64,000 nucleotides of DNA from Rhizophagus clarus (lineage: Eukaryota > Glomeromycota > Glomeromycetes > Glomerales > Glomeraceae), in the NCBI GenBank assembly GCA_015698045.1, contig BLAL01000215.1, positions 496,001 through 560,000 of the forward strand. Direction: 5' to 3'. The notes beneath the pieces are model-generated. The model did no database searches. It was not told the DNA's origin and saw only the letters and a list, made by a program, of their open reading frames with translations. Positions 24,448 to 36,394 of the stretch are shown one piece after another; position 1 is the stretch's first letter, and each line of letters opens with the position of its first letter. The position numbers were made by a program, and so were the translations under genes.

Positions 24448-25975
24448 CAACGGGCTGAAGCTTTTGCTATCTGCACCGTTCTATTGATTTGCCCACCAAA
24501 CACAACTGTTTACATTTACACAGACTCGCTCAACTGTATCAACACTTTTCTAACGATTCAACATAGCTTAATTACACCATGACGTCAACTTAAAATCAAT
24601 AACCACCATATCTAGTTTATTATCTCCAAAATTATTCACATGAACAATTTGTCAGTTAAACTGATCAAAGTCAAAGCACACGCAGAAGACGTCTTCAATA
24701 ACAAAGCGGATTTACTAGCCAAAGCGGGCAATAATTCTCCCCATTGCATTGAAATCAACAAACATCAACTCCCGATAATATACATATAGTTTGGGACGAA
24801 CATAACAGTAATATAACCATCGATCGCAACATTTGACATACAGCGAGAGGCATCACAAATCGTCCGAAATTCAACGCTTGGCTTCATTACAACAACAATT
24901 GAGCGCTCAAACAAGCCTCATTCAACAACCTTATTGATTGGTCACTTACAAACAAATTCCTTAATTATAATCCTTACGACAGACTGACTAGTAGAAAACT
25001 CTCAAAATTTTGTGCATGGCAACGTAAAGCGATGAATAATGCTTTGCCTACAATGGACATACTACAACAAAGATATCCTACCATCATTAACCAACGTATT
25101 GCCTGCTGGACTTGCTCGTCATACGTCGAAACTAACAATTTATTATGGTTATGTCTTACACACTTAGAAATCCTTAGACCTCATATTGTCACTTTCGCAA
25201 AACAACTGTCGGATACATGTGACAATGGAGACTTTTTTATTGAACAAGATATTAACAATAACAAAATTTTTCAATTCTCCCTTACCCCAACGAATACCTA
25301 CGACACAAAGTCCGTTCTACCTAACGTGCAGACAGATTATTACTACAGAGTTTGTTTCCCTATTTCGTGGAAAATACAAACATAAGAAGACCTTACACAA
25401 AATGATCTTGGACTCGTTTTATAATCTCACACAACTCATTAAACGTATCATATGGAAACCCTGTAATGAAGCTTTTAAAAAATGGGAAATCAATCAACAA
25501 TATCAACAAAAACACATTTAAATCTCATCGCAACAACAAACGCAAAAAGCACAAACAAACGCACTCCCCTGTTGATGACCCTCCTCCAAATAATTCTTAT
25601 CACAGATCCAATCATCATTTTACAAGATAGTAGCTCGCTTTTATATATGCGACATCTAGTAATTTTAGATTGGTATAATCATGTGATTAATATGATGACC
25701 TTGTTTAATATAGATTTTTTTTCTTTTTCTTTTTGTAATTTTAATTCTTCATCTGGTTACCCCTTTTATTTCGGCACATAGTACGTAGTCCTCTTTGGAA
25801 CTGTTGGTAGGGTTTTTGCCTTGCTCCTGGTACTAAGGCGGATAGAGCTGGCTGTTTAGTTAGTTATAGTTAGTTATGGATTCTCTATTATAATTTCTGT
25901 ATTTGTATACTTTTTTTGTACTAGTTTGTCTGTTCTGACCATCTGTCCAGGATAAAAATAAAAAATAAAATACAA
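24448..25975 (+). mobile_element. Dead LINE (non-LTR retrotransposon) 3' end with RNase H remnant
   Basis: Pieces of a LINE ORF2 C-terminus read left to right in changing frames. RNase H-like sequence comes first (RAEAFAICTVLLICPP at 24448, then VYIYTDSLNCINTF with the TDS aspartate at 24523-24525). LIKVKAHAEDVFNNKADLLA follows at about 24660. Then comes the post-RNase H zinc-finger-like block LPTMDILQQRYP ... CWTCSSYVETNNLLWLCLTH (25032-25385), and last KKTLHKMILDSFYNL ... IWKPCNEAFKKWE (to 25520). Frameshifts and stops separate the pieces. A 3' untranslated region and an A-rich tail (about 25955-25975) close it. Such elements copy by target-primed reverse transcription; this one is 5' truncated and inactive. 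Confidence 0.65.
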
Positions 25976-26407
25976 ACCACGGGATCATAATTCGGTAATA
26001 AATGAATCAATAAAAGTTCGATATACGTTATATCAGTTTTATGTGAAATTCTGTATATCGAGATTTTTTAAAATAATATGAAACCGGGTTTTTTAATAAA
26101 AGTTCAGGAAATTGAGAGTTCGTTATATCGTGAGTTCTTTACATCGATTAATTGAATTTTTTAATCACACACTTTTCTGACTATTCGAACCGATACATTT
26201 TATTACTTTCAAAAGTTCAAATAATGGGAAAGCTATCCGAAATACAAGTAATTTATTATGTATATTTACATCTAAAAATAAGGATAGACACAAAACTCTA
26301 TTCAATCATATATGGTATAATATTGAATGATAAAAATAATTAAGGCAAATAATCCTCAATTTGTTTATTAAACATGAATATATTATTAACATAATTACAA
26401 GAAATAT

Positions 26408-27730
26408 CTATAAATGATATTTACCATCTTTATTTTGTTGAACGCTGATACCTTTCTTCTTGGATAATAAGTTTTGAAAAAAATTTACAAGAACCTCATT
26501 TTCAGCGCCTCCGTTTTGTTGATTATTAATTTCTTCCTTGACCTCATTCTTAACTTCACCATCCTTATTTTGTTGAACATTGACATCTTTCTTCTTGGAT
26601 AATAAGTTTTGAAAAAAATTTACAAGAACCTCATTTTCAGCGCCTCCGTTTTGTTGATTATTAATTTCTTCCTTGACCTCATTCTTAACTTCATCATCCT
26701 TATTTTGTTGAACATTGACATCTTTCTTCTTGGATAATAAGTTTTGAAAAAATTTTACAAGAACCTCATTTTCAGCGCCTCCGTTTTGTTGATTATTAAT
26801 TTCTTCCTTGACCTCATTCTTAACTTCACCATCCTTATTTTGTTGAACATTGACATCTTTCTTCTTGGATAATAAGTTTTGAAAAAAATTTACAAGAACC
26901 TCATTTTCAACGCCTCCGTTTTGTTGATTATTAATTTCTTCCTTGACCTCATTCTTAACTTCACCATCCTTATTTTGTTGAACATTGATATCTTTCTTCT
27001 TGGATAATAAGTTTTGAAAAAAATTTACAAGGACCTCATTTTCAGCACCTCCGTTTTGTTGATTATTAATTTCTTCCTTGACCTCATTCTTAACCTCATC
27101 ATCCTTATTTTGTTGAACATTGACATCTTTCTTCTTGGATAATAAGTTTTGAAAAAAATTTGCAAGAACCTCATTTTCAATGCCTCTGTTTTGTTGATTA
27201 TTAATATCTTCCTTAACTTCTTGCTCAACTTCACCATCCATATTTCGTTGAACATTGATATCTTTCTTCTTGGATAACAAGTTTTGAAAAAAATTTTCAA
27301 GCAATTCATCCTGATTTGCAATTGTTTTAGATTTTTGATCCTCCCCTTGCTCATTTTCAATATCTTTGTTTTGCTGACTATTAGTCTCTTCTTTAATTTG
27401 CTTTTTTTCTTCCAGTTGTTTTTTTAATTCTTCATTTTGGGCTTGTAATTTCTCAATAATTTGTTGTTTTTGATTGTTAGTTTCAACCTGTTGAGTAAGT
27501 TTTGCTTCTATATCTCGAAATTTCTTTTGTTCCTCATATAAAAATTTATCGTTGGTTGCTTTATTTTCTGATAGTTGCCTTGTTAAATAATTTATTTCCT
27601 TTTTTAACTCTTCATTTTGAGCTTTTAATTGATCAAATAAAGCCAATTCGTTTTTAGTTTGTTTCAATATATTCATAACATTATCTAGTTGAATTGATAA
27701 ACTAGCTTCCTTATTTCCTAGTTCATTCAT
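26408..27730 (-). CDS. Coiled-coil protein with tandem 45-residue repeats
   Basis: 440 residues from the ATG at 27730. The first ~140 residues form a long heptad-patterned coiled coil (LDNVMNILKQTKNELALFDQ, EKLQAQNEELKKQLEEKK). From about 27300 down to 26415 there are six to seven copies of a 45-residue unit, NEVLVNFFQNLLSKKKDVNV followed by QQNKDGEVKNEVKEEINNQQ and NGGAE, encoded by a very uniform 135-bp minisatellite. Each unit alternates a hydrophobic amphipathic stretch (VNFFQNLL) with a charged, Q/N-rich linker. No enzymatic domain is visible. The last unit breaks after NKDG, where GTAAATAT could be a splice donor, so a further exon is possible. It is probably a structural or scaffold protein, function unknown. 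Confidence 0.65.
   Translation of the reverse strand: MNELGNKEASLSIQLDNVMNILKQTKNELALFDQLKAQNEELKKEINYLTRQLSENKATNDKFLYEEQKKFRDIEAKLTQQVETNNQKQQIIEKLQAQNEELKKQLEEKKQIKEETNSQQNKDIENEQGEDQKSKTIANQDELLENFFQNLLSKKKDINVQRNMDGEVEQEVKEDINNQQNRGIENEVLANFFQNLLSKKKDVNVQQNKDDEVKNEVKEEINNQQNGGAENEVLVNFFQNLLSKKKDINVQQNKDGEVKNEVKEEINNQQNGGVENEVLVNFFQNLLSKKKDVNVQQNKDGEVKNEVKEEINNQQNGGAENEVLVKFFQNLLSKKKDVNVQQNKDDEVKNEVKEEINNQQNGGAENEVLVNFFQNLLSKKKDVNVQQNKDGEVKNEVKEEINNQQNGGAENEVLVNFFQNLLSKKKGISVQQNKDGKYHL
26415..27300 (-). repeat. 135-bp coding minisatellite
   Basis: GAACCTCATTTTCAGCGCCT and its neighbours recur at exact 135-bp intervals (for example 26491 and 26626). The copies differ at only a few positions, which implies recent expansion or gene conversion. 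The length is a multiple of three, so copy number can change without breaking the reading frame. Confidence 0.85.
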
Positions 27731-28686
27731 TTTTCGCTCAAGATTAATCTTTATCTTGTTAAAACAAAAATTTTTCTTGTTAAATATCCCCTTAAGTTGG
27801 TAAATGGGTCCACGTACGCCAACGTCTATTTTGGCTGTATAAATAGGTTAATATACCAGATACATCATTTGTGGTACCGTTTCACAAATTTCTTGGTATA
27901 ATTTGCAGTAAACAACCATGATCGTCACTTCATTGAATCCGTAAAATGAAGAATTTTATGAAGTGATTATGTTATAAATAGCCAGAAGTCTTCATTTATT
28001 TATATTCCATATGATCTAATTTTAATTTAAAATAGTTAAAAATAGGTCACATAATTACATATTTAATTAGTGACTCGCATCTTGGGGATTATCATTTATT
28101 TCATGGGAAAGGAATACCAATGGTTTTTTTTCCGATGGGAAAAATCTTTTCTCCATGAAATAAATAATATTAATTGAAAAATCATACAGTTATAACTAAG
28201 AGAATCTCAACTTTTGACGTTTTAAAGTAGGATAATACCAACTTACGTCTATTTTTCGTTATTAAAGGGTGATCATGACACCAATAAACTCCAACATTAC
28301 ATTTTAAAATTTTAGCGAAAAAATTATTATATTAAGAAGTCACATTTTCTAAACCAAAAGGTATATATTTTAGGATGTATCAGAGATTGAGACCGTGAAT
28401 TTTGAAAAAATAAAATAAAAATTGGCAAATCCATTGATTATTATCAAAATATTTTAGAAATTTTACAAAGTGAATGAAAGTATAAGTAAATAAAAATTCA
28501 TAAATATAACGAAAAATACTTCAAATGATTATTTAAATTGAATAAAGTTTGAATATTGCATAGTGGACATATAATAATATAAGCTTGTTTAATTTTATCT
28601 CTTAAATCTTTAAAAGCGTTTAATGAAAAAGTTTAAAGCGTTAAGATTTTTCAACTTTACTATGCATTAAATTATTTTAAACTTAC
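27731..28686. other. Gene-free flank
   Basis: AT-rich with no coding signal. A modest inverted repeat pairs TTATTTCATGGGAAAGG (about 28099) with TTTTCTCCATGAAATAA (about 28148). The promoter of the coiled-coil gene should lie in the first few hundred bases. Confidence 0.35.
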
Positions 28687-29023
28687 GCTTCTTTTTCAAT
28701 CATTTCTTGGTTTATATCATCATCCATCTCTTCATTCACTTTAATCTTTTCGATGATAAATGGATTATCGGATGTAAGTTCCTCTAAATGCGTGTTGGTT
28801 TCTTCTGGTTGATTTTGATAATGATACCATGGAATTTTTTGTAAGTTTGTCATCTTATTCCATTCCAACTGGGCGGCTATTTTCATAGCATCTGTACGTT
28901 TGATTTTTCTTGTTTTATAATGAAGCCTGTAAAATTTGCAAACAGAATCCAGGCGTTTGGAGTACGAGATCTTTTATAAGGTACCGATTTTTTAATGAAT
29001 TTTGGAGATTTAAAACGCACCAT
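28687..29023 (-). pseudogene. HMG-box gene, third copy, with a one-base deletion
   Basis: From the ATG at 29023 the frame reads MVRFKSPKF ... RSRTPNAWILFAN, the start of an HMG box. It then continues one frame over as FYRLHYKTRKIKRTDAMKIA and AQLEWNKMTNLQKIPWYHY, the rest of the box. A single missing base near 28925 breaks it. The exon ends in a good donor (GC|GTAAGT at 28686), so the gene had more 3' exons. The sequence is clearly diverged from the two other HMG genes here. Either the deletion is real and the gene is dead, or it is an assembly error; I cannot tell from this window. Confidence 0.55.
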
Positions 29024-31089
29024 TTTCAAGAAAGAAAAGAATTATTATTTAGGGTTTAATATTTTAACTCTTTTATAATTTTTTTTTTATTTTTTTGCTG
29101 ATTTATTGCTTATTCTTATTAAGATTATCATATGGCGTTCTTCGCTATAATAACCATAATAACTATGTCCCAATTGTCGGCAACTTATTTAGAATTAATA
29201 GACGTAAATCAAAAGTACCATTTAAAACTTTTTTGGGAATGTAAATTAAAAAAAATGACCATTGCCCTTAATTCCGTTATAAGGCAATTATCAAACTTTA
29301 TAGAATATCTTAATTTAATCCATTAGCGAAGATTATCAAGCGTATAAATATTGTAGATACTTTTTAAACATACATTGTACTGTACAGCGATTAAGAAATA
29401 GAGATATATACACGATAATTATCATTACTAAATATTGTTTAGGTATATCCTTTTGGGCGTTAATTTCAATCGGAATTACAAAATTTATGGAGTAAGTTAA
29501 AATCAAAATGATAAGAGAAATTTAAGAAATTTTGTACAAGATTTTATTTTTCACAAGTAATAATTATATTTAACTCGCAGGTATACCACAACAAATACTT
29601 TACATCATCACATAAGAAATTTCGTTTAAGACAAATTAGGAATCAATATTTGCCGTAACTTAATAAATCATTCATCATTGATTATCAAATGATATTAAAA
29701 CATATTGTAAGTTTTTTTTTTTTACCTTAAAGAATGCAATCTTATAACTAAACTATATACTTGTTATCTCGAATTCAGACTTTAAAAAGAATTTAATCTC
29801 GAAAAGAAAAATTAATTTTTATAGGGACTTAGTCTCAAAATACGTTCAAAATTTCTATTAAAACTCTTTATGTTTTATTATTATTTTTTTTTTTTTTTTT
29901 TTTTTTTTGTAGGGAACCTGTCTCCAAAGACTTGAATCCGGAAACCTTAGTTAAGTTTCGATGTATGTATAGTCTCTGAACCTAACTAAGCAAGCATTCG
30001 ATGGCAATATTGATAACTTCTTTATAAAACGTTATAACGTCTTTTATTACTTGTAGGACTCTACCTTCGATAGAATACCCAGATAATTATTTTGAAAACT
30101 TTATACTTTTTTTCAAATTCCTTTGACCCATACGTCGCACTCGTGACGCATGTTCATCTTGTATTATTTTACTATAAAAAGAGATAAACACAATCGAATT
30201 CATGAAAAAACTCCCTTAACCAACACGGATAATTTGGTTTATTGGCCGGAATTAGCAACTTTAAGAAACGTACTAATGTTTCTTTTTTTTAAATTCTTGT
30301 AGGTTCCAGTTTCCGAATGTCTTGGTTTATATAATATGTTGTTAGAGACGAGTTTTTTAAAATTGATTTTAGGAAATGTTCATTAACATTTCCGTTTTAT
30401 TTTTGAAATCAATTTCTATAGTGTTTCTTCAAAGGTATGTTGGTGTTGAACTTTGGATTTTGTCATAAAACGGTTATTAACCATTTTTTCCTTTATTTTC
30501 TAGTGTGATGAACTGCTTCTCTATTCCCATAAGCAGGAAAAGGGATTTGCTGAACTTTTTGGATATTATTTTTGCTTTTGGCCTGGAGTTTGAAATTGCT
30601 AGAATTGATAGTTACTTTTTTTATTTTTCTGATTCAGTTAGGGATACAGCTCGTATTTTTTTATTTCTATTTTTTAAGAGACGACCTTCTCAAGTGGAGA
30701 TTTCTTTCGGCTTGGACTTCAAAATTACAAGATAATATATTTGTATTTTCTTAAGTAAAACTGTATATTTATTTAGCTTTTTTACTTTATTTTATTTAGT
30801 AATATTTCGTTAACAATTATTCTGCAATCAAGATTATAAGCATTGCTAGTAAAAATATAATAATTTTACTGAATATATTTGTTCAATATATAGATTATTA
30901 ATACGTATGAATAAATATTTTTACATATCAAAGTGCTAATATTTATATTTATATTGATATCCTTTTTGCCCGAAATATCACATGAACATTCCAACCGGTC
31001 ACAAATGATCGAATTTCATCCAGATTAAAATCGAAAATAATATGATAAGGTTATTATGTATATAAAATTTGCCTTTATCTGACCAGTAA
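29024..31089. other. Gene-free; second cluster of hairpin repeats at 30265-30500
   Basis: No gene is supportable. Between 30265 and 30500 the hairpins GAAACGTACTAATGTTTC, GGAAATGTTCATTAACATTTCC and CGGTTATTAACC, each next to a T tract, match the repeat family at 130-660. A T26-like run lies near 29885. Open frames at 29132-29326 and 30505-30754 lack motifs. Confidence 0.4.
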
Positions 31090-33780
31090 TTTATAGGCCT
31101 CATCAAATCAATTGATTTGAAAGAAGTATATACTTCAACCAATGCAAAATTCTGTGCCATGTAGTCATAAAGACTAATAATTTGTAATGAATAAACTTAA
31201 ATAAATAGTTTAAAACAATCCATTCCGTAAAATATATAACCTATATTATATTAAAAACAAAATTATATTTACTGGCCCCAACAAATCAATTGATTTGATA
31301 AAAGTATTTGCTCCAACCAACGCAAAATACTGTGCCATGCAGCCATAAAGATTAGTAATTTGTAATAAAATACTTAAATATATAGATTAAAACAAACCAT
31401 TCCATGAAAAAATATAATCTATATTATATTAAAAAAAAAGAATTATATTTACTGGCCCCAACAAATCAATTGATTTGATAAAAGTATTTGCTCCAACCAA
31501 CGCAAAATACTGTGCCATGCAGCCATAAAGATTAGTAATTTGTAATAAAATACTTAAATATATAGATTAAAACGAACCATTCCAAAAAAATCTACACCCT
31601 ATATTATTATAGTTAAAAAAAAAGGAATTGTATTTACTGGCCCCAACAAATCAATTGATTTGATAAAAGTATTTGCTCCAACCAACGCAAAATACTGTGC
31701 CATGCAGCCATAAAGATTAGTAATTTGTAATAAAATACTTAAATATATAGATTAAAACAAACCATTCCATGAAAAAATATAATCTATATTATATTAAAAA
31801 AAAGAATTATATTTACTGGCCCCAACAAATCAATTGATTTGATAAAAGTATTTGCTCCAACCAACGCAAAATACTGTGCCATGCAGCCATAAAGATTAGT
31901 AATTTGTAATAAAATACTTAAATATATAGATTAAAACGAACCATTCCAAAAAAATCTACACCCTATATTATTATAGTTAAAAAAAAAGGAATTGTATTTA
32001 CTGGCCCCAACAAATCAATTGATTTGATAAAAGTATTTGCTCCAACCAACGCAAAATACTGTGCCATGCAGCCATAAAGATTAGTAATTTGTAATAAAAT
32101 ACTTAAATATATAGATTAAAACAAACCATTCCAAAAAAATCTACACCCTATATTATTATAATTAAAAAAAAAAGGAATTGTATTTACTGGCCCCAACAAA
32201 TCAATTGATTTGATAAAAGTATTTGCTCCAACCAACGCAAAATACTGTGCCATGCAGCCATAAAGATTAGTAATTTGTAATAAAATACTTAAATATATAA
32301 ATCAAAACAAACCATTCCATGAAAAAATATAATCTATATTATATTAAAAAAAAAGAATTATATTTACTGGCCCCAACAAATCAATAGATTTGATAAAAGT
32401 ATTTGCTCCAACCAACGCAAAATACTGTGCCATGCAGCCATAAAGATTAGTAATTTGTAATAAAATACTTAAATATATAGATTAAAACAAACCATTCCAA
32501 AAAAAAATCTACATCCTATATTATTGTAGTTAAAAAAAAAAAGAATTATATTATTGGCCCCAACAAATCAATAGATTTGATAAAAGTATTTGCTCCAACC
32601 AACGCAAAATACTGTGCCATGCAGCCATAAAGATTAGTAATTTGTAATAAAATACTTAAATATATAGATTAAAACAAACCATTCCAAAAAAAAATCTACA
32701 TCCTATATTATTGTAGTTAAAAAAAAAAAGAATTATATTATTGGCCCCAACAAATCAATAGATTTGATAAAAATATTTGCTCCAACCAACGCAAAATACT
32801 GTGCCATGCAGCCATAAAGATTAGTAATTTGTAATAAAATACTTAAATATATAGATTAAAACAAACCATTCCATGAAAAAATATAATCTATATTATATTA
32901 AAAAAAAAAGAATTATATTAACTGGCCCCAACAAATCAATTGATTTGATAAAAGTATTTGCTCCAACCAACGCAAAATACTGTGCCATGCAGCCATAAAG
33001 ATTAGTAATTTGTAATAAAATACTTAAATATATAGATTAAAACAAACCATTCCAAAAAAAAATCTACATCCTATATTATTGTAGTTAAAAAAAAAAAGAA
33101 TTATATTATTGGCCCCAACAAATCAATAGATTTGATAAAAGTATTTGCTCCAACCAACGCAAAATACTGTGCCATGCAGCCATAAAGATTAGTAATTTGT
33201 AATAAAATACTTAAATATATAGATTAAAACAAACCATTCCAAAAAAATCTACATCCTATATTATTGTAGTTAAAAAAAAAAAAGAATTATATTTACTGGC
33301 CCCAACAAATCAATAGATTTGATAAAAGTATTTGCTCCAACCAACGCAATATACTGTGCCATGCAGCCATAAAGGTTAGTAATTTGTAACAAAAAACTCA
33401 AATATATAGATTAAAACAAACCATTCCAAAAAAATCTACATCCTATATTATTATAGTTAAAAAAAAAAAAAAAGAATTATATTATTGGCCCCAACAAATC
33501 AATAGATTTGATAAAAGTATTTGCTCCAACCAACGCAAAATACTGTGCCATGCAGCCATAAAGGTTAGTAATTTGTAATAAAAAACTTAAATATATAGAT
33601 TAAAACAAACCATCCAAAAAAATCTACATCCTATATTATTATAGTTAAAAAAAAAAAAAAAGAATTATATTATTGGCCCCAACAAATCAATAGATTTGAT
33701 AAAAGTATTTGCTCCAACCAACGCAAAATACTGTGCCATGCAGCCATAAAGGTTAGTAATTTATAATAAAAAACTTAAAC
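31090..33780. repeat. Satellite array, 15 copies of about 177-189 bp
   Basis: Units begin (GGCCCCAACAAATCAAT or variant) at 31097, 31274, 31454, 31639, 31819, 32003, 32189, 32369, 32556, 32742, 32924, 33111, 33298, 33487 and 33675. The first unit is the most diverged. The core CAACGCAAAATACTGTGCCA and TGCAGCCATAAAG is nearly invariant. Spacers are of two types, one ending ATGAAAAAATATAATCTATA and one ending AAAAAAATCTACA.CCTATA, and these interleave as in a higher-order repeat. Each unit begins with AAATCAATTGATTT, a perfect palindrome, changed to AAATCAATAGATTT in most later units. There is no coding potential. The period is close to a nucleosome repeat. Confidence 0.9.
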
Positions 33781-35896
33781 AGAATTCAGTAATTGAAAAA
33801 ATTAAACCATCCTATGACAGAATTTCATTGGCTTGTGATGTTGTGAAATTTGACACATATAATAACTAGTGTGTTACCCATTTTCAAATATTATTCTGTC
33901 GACTACTGCCTGAAAAAAATGTGAAATGATGATCTATCCACCTTGTTTTACAAGTTCATCAGACTTGGTATTTGGCAATTATATTTGTTCCCGAGTGTTC
34001 TTTGACCTTATATAGAGAGACGTTTAGATTCAATCACGTAGTTTTCGTTTTATACTCATTGGTTGTTGAATAATAAGTTGTTGAGAGTATATATACAGTT
34101 AGTTGAAACAGTAGATTTCAATAATATACCGTGAAAGAGAACAGTTGCAATATCTAACGCCTTAGCCGAAGATGAGAAGGATGGAGACAATCTTCTGAAA
34201 TAAAGTTTGGTGATTTTTCCATGACTTGATACCATCCGAACATTCGGACGAAACAACCTTGATAACTGAATGTACAAATAATATATTGTTGTTAGTGTTT
34301 GAGATGACGAAGATGTTGAGAATAACTAATGTTTTCTATGCGAGATAAAGGTAATAAGTTATTATTTGTAGAAATAAAAGTTATAAGCGGTATACCTGTA
34401 ACTAGTATTGGCGAGATCGTATAGTTAGAGTTCGTATAGTTAGAGTTCGCGTATACATGTGAACTAAACTAGAAGGTATATATGTACTTTGCTACAAAAT
34501 TGAATAAAGCTTTTTCGTTTAGAAGAGTCGAAAAAATTTTTGATGTATTTTATATAAAAATATTTTTTTTAAGGAGAGAGAAGGAAAATAAAAAAAATAA
34601 AAAAAGTCGCGAAAAATGTGTAAAAAAAGGCAATTTCTCATCATATGATATGAGTTCGTTATGATGTAAATTTACATCATATGTCATTTTCAGTCAATAT
34701 TTCAAATGATTAGTAATCTTGACTTATTAGTATAATTTCGAACTCAGATGAAAATTTATGAGTCATGATTTTTCTAAATTGTTTGTATTGTGATTGATAT
34801 ATTACTAATATTATAAAATATTCAGTCTGTTCTTGAAATAACATTGCTGAAAATATAATTATGCGAAAATAAAATTATTATCATTTTATATACGGTATAA
34901 TTCGGGTAATATCTATTTTAAGCGCGCGCTCTTCGGATATACGAAATATTTCACTACTTTATAAATTTTGAGATTAATTAATTCATATTATTAACAGCTA
35001 CAAAAGAAATGACAGCCGAAAGGCCATAATCTCCAAAGTAGGCCATGATGGCGATGAATTTTCAAGACCAAAGATTAACTTTCAATGAGTACAAACCAAA
35101 AAAAAAGAATATTGAAGGAAGGTATCGTCGGAAGGTCAAATTACCCTGAAACTCTCATCACAAATCATGTGTCGATTTTTTCTAAAGAACGACTTATATT
35201 ATTTAGTATACTTGTCTTCTTTTATTAACGTGTAATATAAAAATCTTAATTCCGGGTTAAACCTTTTAAAATCGATGGAAGTTCTTGGCATACCAAAAAT
35301 GCTTTCATCACCTTTACGCTTTTAATAAGTATTCTGGGACGAATTATATGTCACAACATTATATGTAGTGTTCCGAAAGGGTCGATTGAATCGGCAATGG
35401 TCCTGTAGCTAATATTATTCATTCTTTATGGACGCAGAAATATAGCAATTTTTCGTGAAATTTAAAAAGATAGTAAATAAATAAATATAATCTTTATTCA
35501 AAAATATATATATATATATATAATAAAATTATATTTTACATAATAATATTATCGCGTAAATCTTAATAGATAATGTAAACATAATCAAAAATTTCATTAC
35601 TTTCATAATTTCTTAACATAATTTCCTTAATTAATGTTAATCTTAACTCTTAAGTAGCTATGTAGCTATACCATACTTAAATTATAATAAATTGACCATG
35701 TTGACCATGAAATCAATACTAAATCTTACTATTAATTTCTAATTTCTATAAACTAAATAATTACGTCATATACATAATATATCATAATTTTAACATAATT
35801 TCCTTAATTAACTCTTAAGTACATATATAAAAAATAAGAATATATTACGTAAAAAATCTTAAATTGAATTTACTACAACATATGCAACGTGAGCAG
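33781..35896. other. Gene-free stretch
   Basis: No supportable gene. ATGATGTAAATTTACATCAT at 34661-34680 is a perfect 20-bp palindrome. An (AT)n run sits at 35505-35522. Open frames at 34056-34277 and 34482-34664 have no recognisable motif. Confidence 0.4.
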
Positions 35897-36394
35897 TTAA
35901 TATAATAAGTAATTATTGAGGTGTTGTATTAAATGGGATTTAAGGTTCTGTTTTTGATTAAAAGTGAATGATGATTGGACTTGACCAAAATTTTCAATAC
36001 CATAAACGGTTCTATTTAAACTTAAAGAAGTGACAATTTCACAGACAATTTGATAAATTTGACCACTTGTATGATGTTGATAGAAAAAGATATATTCATT
36101 TTGATTAGAATTAATGTTACCATCAAAAGAATCATTCAATAATTGAGTAATTGTAAGTGCATCAAATGAAATTCCTCTACACTTAATATGATAATTGTAG
36201 GGGTCATTGGGCGGTTGATAAAAAAACATAATTGGCTGGTCGGATTGAATTGGAATTTGTTGATTGGTAAAATTGTTTTGCGGATGTTGATCATTTGGAG
36301 CTGAAGTCAAATAATAGTTATTTGCATTTGAAGTATTTGAATTCGCTTGAGGTAGGAAGTTATTACAAATAGGTTGATGATAATTTTGACTCAT
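35897..36394 (-). CDS. Q/N-rich protein with 'YYQPPND' domain
   Basis: 165 residues from the ATG at 36394 (MSQNYHQ); the longer open frame upstream has no ATG. Residues 1-54 are Q/N/P-rich and probably disordered. Residues about 57-165 match the C-terminal domain of the protein at 9844: FFYQPPNDPYNYHIKC, ITQLLNDSFDGNIN, EYIFFYQHHTSGQIYQ, VYGIENFGQ, FTFNQKQNLKSHL. The zinc-binding domain is absent. The closest match in the window is 42188-42721. The same domain with different N-termini in three genes suggests one fold reused by duplication. Function unknown. Confidence 0.7.
   Translation of the reverse strand: MSQNYHQPICNNFLPQANSNTSNANNYYLTSAPNDQHPQNNFTNQQIPIQSDQPIMFFYQPPNDPYNYHIKCRGISFDALTITQLLNDSFDGNINSNQNEYIFFYQHHTSGQIYQIVCEIVTSLSLNRTVYGIENFGQVQSSFTFNQKQNLKSHLIQHLNNYLLY

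Noticed and set aside
31090..33780. CRISPR-like appearance of regular repeats
   Set aside because: Units are 180 bp, spacers are not unique, and the context is eukaryotic; it is a satellite.
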